Below, piece by piece: positions 13,857-17,923 of a stretch of DNA of 17,923 bases. Each line of letters begins with the position of its first letter. Position 1 is the stretch's first letter. Both the position numbers and the translations under genes were made by a program. The notes beneath the pieces were generated by a model, which was given only the letters and a program-made list of their open reading frames with translations, had not been told where the DNA came from and searched no databases. Source of the DNA: Clostridia bacterium (GTDB lineage Bacteria; Bacillota_A; Clostridia; Oscillospirales; CAG-272); the NCBI GenBank assembly GCA_017632155.1, contig JAGBRZ010000059.1, forward strand, positions 1 through 17,923, in the 5' to 3' direction.

Positions 13857-14414
13857 TTGAAAGACGAAAGAATTGTAGAATTGATCTATAACAATGACGA
13901 AAAGGGTCTGCACGAGGCGGAGGCGAAGTATCGAGGACTTTGCCGGTCGGTTGCGGACAGCATCCTTGAATCGGATGAGGACAGGGAAGAATGCGTCAAC
14001 GATGCATTCCTTGCCGTGTGGAGAAGCATTCCGCCCGAAAAGCCGAAGAACTTCCGCGCCTACATAGCAAGGCTGGTGAAGAATATCGCGCTGAAACGCT
14101 CGCGCGACAATATGGCTTGGAAGCGGCGCGCGAATTACAACGCGGCGGGAGACGAACTGCTCGAGATACTCGAGGACGGAAGAACGATAGCCGAGGAATA
14201 CGAATCGAAGCGGATAGGCGAGATTATCAATGCCTTTCTCGCGGGACTGCCGAAGCGCGACCGAGACATTTTCGTGCTCCGCTTCTGGTACGGCGACACG
14301 GTGCCGGCTATCAGCAAAAGTATGGGAGTTTCGGAAAGCCTGATAAGGTCGCTGATTCCGAGACTCAAGAAAAAGCTCGCAGAAGAGCTTGCAAAGGAGG
14401 GAATAATGGTATGA
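13857..14414 (+). CDS. ECF-type RNA polymerase sigma factor (second, unrelated pair)
   Basis: 185 residues from the TTG at 13857, which has GGGAGG (13841-13846) 10 nt upstream. A GTG at 13836 is in frame but would place the ribosome site inside the gene. Region 2 contains ESDEDREECVNDAFLAVWRSIPPEKPKNFRAYI and NIALKRSRDN. Region 4 is LPKRDRDIFVLRFWYGDTVPAISKSMGVSESLIRSLIPRLKKKLAEEL. This sigma group is common and often multi-copy in Clostridia, next to a membrane protein that would restrain it. Its stop overlaps the next ATG by 4 nt (ATGA), and AAAGGAGG near its 3' end serves the next gene. The target promoters are unknown. Confidence 0.88.
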   Translation: MKDERIVELIYNNDEKGLHEAEAKYRGLCRSVADSILESDEDREECVNDAFLAVWRSIPPEKPKNFRAYIARLVKNIALKRSRDNMAWKRRANYNAAGDELLEILEDGRTIAEEYESKRIGEIINAFLAGLPKRDRDIFVLRFWYGDTVPAISKSMGVSESLIRSLIPRLKKKLAEELAKEGIMV

Positions 14415-15601
14415 ACCGAGTAATTATGATGAAGGACAGACGCCTTATCGAAGCGCTTGACTATATTGACGATGAATATATCGCAAGCGCCGCGCTCTAC
14501 AAAATGCGGGCATACGCAGAGAGTGCCCGCCCCCTCGCGCAGACGGCGGGGCAGTCGATCAAAAAGCATTGGAAGCACTACCTTGGCTTTGTAGCTTGCC
14601 TGCTTGTGCTTGCACTTGCAACGCCATTGTTCACTCATTTGCCCGAAATAATCAGCTCCTTCGCCGCAGGTTGGGGGGAGGTTGAATATTCTGAAATAAA
14701 GATAGATCTCTGTCTTGCAAATGTCGATTACAGCAGATTTATACCCGAGTTTATTGACGAAATCAACACAGCTTGGAAAGAATTTCGCGGCAAGGACGAG
14801 GTACTGTTTAAGGATCTAGATGCTGTCAAATTTCAAAATCACGCACGATATCTTGGCACATACAACGGTTATTCTATTATAGCTTACGATCTGAGCAATA
14901 AAATAACCGGTTATGAACAATTTTGCTATACTGCCAATCTAGGTCTATATACAGTTGAATCATTTGCTTATAAAGATGGAAGCTTTATTACCTTGAGCGA
15001 GCTTTACGAAAGCGGCAATATATCCTATCTTGATCTGTGCAAAATTTTTGACAAATCATATGAGATGCTTGATTATTACCAAATAACTCGAGACACCGAA
15101 GAAAGAATCAAGTTGACAGTACCGCAAATGCCGGAACTGAAATTGAACCAAAGAATCGAGAAAAAGATACTTGAAGCTTTGAAGGAGCATATGCCGAAGT
15201 TTCATAACACCGAGTTCAAAACATACGAAGCTTATATTACCGATTATTACGGCTCTTACAACGGTGCTTATGTTTTCAAATACAAATCCCCTGAAGTCAC
15301 GTACAATTTCAGTTTTGATGATTATTATTATGAGACCGTTGAAGATATCAATTTCCTTTACCGATACAACCCTGTAAACCACCCGTATTCTTTTGATAAT
15401 GTTGGCTCCGGCACGCGGATATACGTTTATTATGACGGTGAAATATTCTCACTTTCATATGCATATACCAAAGGTATTCTGTCTTATGACGACATCAAAA
15501 CAATCAAAAATTATCATACAATGTATTTTCCTTATATGATCGATGAATTTCTCGAAGATGAAGAATACAAAAAACATATGACAATAAACACACTGAATTA
15601 A
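14411..15601 (+). CDS. Single-pass membrane protein, probable anti-sigma factor/sensor
   Basis: 396 residues. The frame is open for a further 140 codons upstream, but the ATG at 14411 with AAAGGAGG (14393-14400) and the 4-nt overlap with the sigma gene decide the start. The N-terminal 55 residues (MKDRRLIEALDYIDDEYI...) look like the cytoplasmic segment found in proteins paired with such sigma factors. A membrane helix follows at about 57-75. The remaining 320 residues would be outside the cell; they are Tyr- and acidic-rich (for example FSFDDYYYETVED), with a closing segment SYAYTKGILSYDDIKTIKNYH. I recognise no named domain there. From residue ~90 (about 14,680) the base composition drops relative to the sigma gene, so the sensor part may have a separate history. 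The anti-sigma role rests on position and topology only. Confidence 0.68.
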   Translation: MNRVIMMKDRRLIEALDYIDDEYIASAALYKMRAYAESARPLAQTAGQSIKKHWKHYLGFVACLLVLALATPLFTHLPEIISSFAAGWGEVEYSEIKIDLCLANVDYSRFIPEFIDEINTAWKEFRGKDEVLFKDLDAVKFQNHARYLGTYNGYSIIAYDLSNKITGYEQFCYTANLGLYTVESFAYKDGSFITLSELYESGNISYLDLCKIFDKSYEMLDYYQITRDTEERIKLTVPQMPELKLNQRIEKKILEALKEHMPKFHNTEFKTYEAYITDYYGSYNGAYVFKYKSPEVTYNFSFDDYYYETVEDINFLYRYNPVNHPYSFDNVGSGTRIYVYYDGEIFSLSYAYTKGILSYDDIKTIKNYHTMYFPYMIDEFLEDEEYKKHMTINTLN

Positions 15602-15656
15602 CAAAATTTATTTTATATTTACAAAAAATAAGTTACGAAAAGAAAGGAAACGTAAT

Positions 15657-17714
15657 ATGAAAAACAACAATAAAGTAAGTGTGCAAAACAGCATTTCATT
15701 AAAGTTTTTGTCTGTAGTTTTGATGATGACTTTATTAATCTCTCTTCTGGGCTCGTTTAATACCGCTGCTTTGACTAATGATAACGCGAGTATGGATTCA
15801 GTAAATTTGGATACTCTAAAAAACACAATATCAGATAATAGAATAATAGTGATGTTTGATAATCAAACTAGTATGAGTTTTATTGATCATACTATTTCAG
15901 ATTTTGCACATATTGGGGTTAAGTCAGTAAAAAATGTTACTGAATCGGTTACTGAATTGGCAAAACTAACCGTACAAAGAAAAGATACGATGACTAAGTC
16001 AACGACTTCACAAAGCATTGATTTTAATATATCATCATATAACAAAGTGTTATGTGTAGAGTTAAACAATGGAGGCATCGTCAATCTTAATAATGCGATA
16101 AAGGAAATAAAAAAGATGGACGGCGTGATATATGCTGGACCCGATTATAAATGTCAAAAAACATCAGCAAGTGAGCCAATAACAAACGACACATTTGTAC
16201 ATCATCAATGGGCGATTTCAAAAATTCAATTACCCCAAGCTTGGGAAATAAACAAAAACGCTTCTGATATTATTGTTGCAATTTTAGATACTGGCATTGA
16301 TACAACACATCCTGATTTGCAAGGTAAAGTTTTGACTAGTTATTGTAGGGATTTTACTAAAGATCGAGACAATATTGATGAAAACGATGCTGATGTGTCA
16401 GCCTCCTTGCCTAATGATGATGATGGACATGGAACGATGGTAGCGGGTATTATTGCTGCGAACTCCAACAATTATATTGGTATTTCGGGTGTTTGCGGCG
16501 ATGTTAAGATCGTATCGTTGAAAGTAACACGCAATGGTGAGGGGTATTTGTCTGATACATTACAAGCTATTTCTTATGCACAATCAATAGGTGCAGATAT
16601 TATAAATTATAGTAATTCATTTGCGATTGGTTCAGGAATTGGTTTTAATAATCCTAATATATATTATGAAGACTATAGTGATTCTGACGCAATATTTAGT
16701 AGTGCTATTTCATCTTTTCCGGGCTTGTTTGTTTGCACAGCTGGTAATAATAATGAATATCTTGATACTAAAACTGATAGTATAAAACCAGCACAGTTTA
16801 CATTGGATAATATGATTACTGTGGTGGCTTCGAACTCTAATGACCTCATTTGGGATATGTCCAATTATGGGCGTTTAACTACAGATATATATGCTCCCGG
16901 TGAGAGTATCATTGGTTGTTTCCCTAGAAGCATGTGTTTAGACCAAACTTGTTCAACAACTGGCACTGAACATATTTATGAAGGTTATCATAAAGGATCA
17001 GGTACATCTTTTGCGGCTCCATATGTAACTGGAGTTGCGGCACTTTTGTTGTCACTTAATCCTGAACTTACTAATGAACAATTAAAATCAATTATTTTGA
17101 ATAGTGTTGATTCAAATGAAACATATGAATGCGTTAGTATGGGAAGATTGAATGCTTATAAGGCATTAGATAAATTAACAAATCACACAGAGCACTATAT
17201 GTACGTCGATGCATATCCGCAAAACTATTTGTCACAAAAACATAAGGTCGTTTGTTACAGTTGCGAATTGTCATATTATGAAGACCATGCTATGTATGTA
17301 TACAGTACCGAAAATGATTCGAGTATAATAAAATGTCGAACATGCGATTATACAATAGAATGCAATGGTGCACCAGAATATGGCGGAAATGATGAAACAG
17401 GTCATTATGTCAGTTGTTCATGCGGCTGCTATTCTTACTTTGAACCACATAGACCGATAGCTATTATGCAAACAAGCAGTTTGAGCACTCACAATGTTCT
17501 TTGCAGAGATTGCAATACAATTTATCCGGTTGCGCATAGTTGGATACCTTATGGATTGGGATATGAATGTGTTATGTGCGCTATGACCACGCTGACGATT
17601 CCCGAAATAATGCAGATTCCATCCGATGGCGAAATTTCAATTTCTTCCTGCGATGATCACGGAACGGGAGTTGCTCTTTTGCCCGAGCGTGAAGATGACT
17701 TTGTAACCGAATAA
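15657..17714 (+). CDS. Secreted subtilisin-family (S8) serine protease with Cys/His-rich C-terminal modules
   Basis: 685 residues. A signal peptide (about 1-39; hydrophobic core 16-34) precedes an inhibitor-I9-like propeptide (about 55-167, ending near GVIYAGPDYK). The catalytic domain (about 180-505) has Asp211 in AILDTGIDTTHPDL, His258 in GHGTMVAGI, Asn364 in TAGNNNE as the oxyanion residue, and Ser451 in GSGTSFAAPYVTGV. The full triad is intact. The tail (510-645) has three modules of H-x3-C-x(1-2)-C...H form near 529-544, 583-598 and 612-627, plus pairs C560/C563 and C638/C641, suggesting zinc or disulfide-stabilised folds. No LPxTG, SLH or membrane anchor is seen. AAAGGAAA lies 8-10 nt before the ATG. 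The gene is strikingly AT-rich until about 17,580. It follows the sigma/anti-sigma pair by 55 nt and is probably cotranscribed or controlled by it. Confidence 0.92.
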   Translation: MKNNNKVSVQNSISLKFLSVVLMMTLLISLLGSFNTAALTNDNASMDSVNLDTLKNTISDNRIIVMFDNQTSMSFIDHTISDFAHIGVKSVKNVTESVTELAKLTVQRKDTMTKSTTSQSIDFNISSYNKVLCVELNNGGIVNLNNAIKEIKKMDGVIYAGPDYKCQKTSASEPITNDTFVHHQWAISKIQLPQAWEINKNASDIIVAILDTGIDTTHPDLQGKVLTSYCRDFTKDRDNIDENDADVSASLPNDDDGHGTMVAGIIAANSNNYIGISGVCGDVKIVSLKVTRNGEGYLSDTLQAISYAQSIGADIINYSNSFAIGSGIGFNNPNIYYEDYSDSDAIFSSAISSFPGLFVCTAGNNNEYLDTKTDSIKPAQFTLDNMITVVASNSNDLIWDMSNYGRLTTDIYAPGESIIGCFPRSMCLDQTCSTTGTEHIYEGYHKGSGTSFAAPYVTGVAALLLSLNPELTNEQLKSIILNSVDSNETYECVSMGRLNAYKALDKLTNHTEHYMYVDAYPQNYLSQKHKVVCYSCELSYYEDHAMYVYSTENDSSIIKCRTCDYTIECNGAPEYGGNDETGHYVSCSCGCYSYFEPHRPIAIMQTSSLSTHNVLCRDCNTIYPVAHSWIPYGLGYECVMCAMTTLTIPEIMQIPSDGEISISSCDDHGTGVALLPEREDDFVTE

Positions 17715-17728
17715 CCTCTTTCATATTC

Positions 17729-17758
17729 CTGCCCCTCGGCGCGTGCGCCGAGGGGCAG
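17729..17758. repeat. GC-rich 14-bp perfect hairpin after the protease gene
   Basis: CTGCCCCTCGGCGC (17729-17742) pairs with GCGCCGAGGGGCAG (17745-17758) around GT. It lies 15 nt past the protease stop codon. There is no T-run on either strand, so it may act as a weak terminator or mRNA 3' end stabiliser. Its CCCCTCGGCGCG core also occurs as CCCTCGGCGCGCGG inside the 146-nt repeat. Confidence 0.6.
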
Positions 17759-17804
17759 ATTAACAGAATATGCGAAGTCAAAATTTAGGAAGATGTGTTC
17801 GCAC

Positions 17805-17923
17805 TTGCAAGCGGGGGTGATGGGGGCGCACCCCCCTTCATTGCTTACGATGTCATCCTGAGGCGCGCCCGCAGGCCGCTTGGCGCCGAAGGATCTCGTG
17901 CCGCCCCCCATTTACAAGGGGCG
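17805..17923. repeat. REP-like intergenic repeat sequence at the window edge
   Basis: This gene-free end contains stacked inverted repeats: GGGGGTG...CACCCCC near 17813-17836, and ATCCT...GGCGC (17855-17865) mirrored by GCGCC...AGGAT (17881-17893). The phrase TGTCATCCTGAG...GAAGGATCTCGTGC is of a kind I recall as widespread in intergenic repeats of gut Firmicutes assemblies; that is recollection, not a search. Minus-strand reading frames here translate the repeat and are not credible genes. The element probably continues past the window. Confidence 0.5.

Noticed and set aside
13991..14410. Upstream 140-codon extension of the membrane protein frame
   Set aside because: It lies entirely within the sigma gene in another frame. 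The 4-nt overlap and AAAGGAGG site place the real start at 14411.
17581..17911. Minus-strand frames at the right edge
   Set aside because: They translate the GC-rich repeat sequence (phrases such as SFGAKRPAGAPQDD) and are typical false genes.

Overview
This window looks like chromosomal DNA from an uncultured-type Firmicutes/Clostridia bacterium, probably gut-associated. The clues are strong Shine-Dalgarno sites, near-consensus housekeeping promoters with 17-nt spacers, a Cys-type (anaerobically matured) sulfatase, an ECF-type vitamin transporter S component, an RsgI/PepSY-type anti-sigma factor and two ECF sigma factors. This lineage call is inference; there is no rRNA or other marker here. 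The DNA is of moderate GC except for an AT-rich stretch at about 14.69-17.58 kb.

Layout. (a) 1-1583, plus strand: a near-consensus promoter, a compact cobalamin riboswitch, an intrinsic terminator and a structured 146-nt repeat precede a lipoprotein with a transcobalamin-like DUF4430 domain and an ECF transporter S component. Together they read as a B12/corrinoid uptake unit. (b) 1628-6762, minus strand: bifunctional NAD(P)H-hydrate repair enzyme, ECF sigma factor, RsgI-like anti-sigma factor with three PepSY-like repeats, and a Cys-type sulfatase with its own promoter. (c) 6871-8172, plus strand: an RtcB-family RNA ligase preceded by a well-initiated 36-codon overlapping ORF. (d) 8226-13683: two divergent operons around a shared control region. 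On the minus strand are PHP phosphoesterase, metallo-beta-lactamase-fold hydrolase, the second copy of the 146-nt repeat, and a ThuA-like protein. On the plus strand are two TIM-barrel sugar isomerase/epimerases and a Gfo/Idh/MocA oxidoreductase. This set resembles clusters that act on oxidised (keto-) sugars or glycosides. (e) 13742-17714, plus strand: a long inverted repeat, an ECF sigma factor, a membrane anti-sigma-like protein overlapping it by 4 nt, and a secreted subtilisin with a C-terminal array of Cys/His modules. (f) 17715-17923: gene-free, with dense hairpins and REP-like repeat sequence.

The least explained items are: the 146-nt structured repeat, whose two copies carry compensatory stem changes and lie just upstream of two unrelated genes in the same orientation; the sigma/anti-sigma/subtilisin unit with its intragenic base-composition breaks; and the repeated H-x3-C-x2-C-x7-H modules of the protease tail. 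The B12 unit is a clear example of a riboswitch driving a bacterial transcobalamin-like lipoprotein with an S component. No tRNA, rRNA, CRISPR array, transposase or phage gene was seen.
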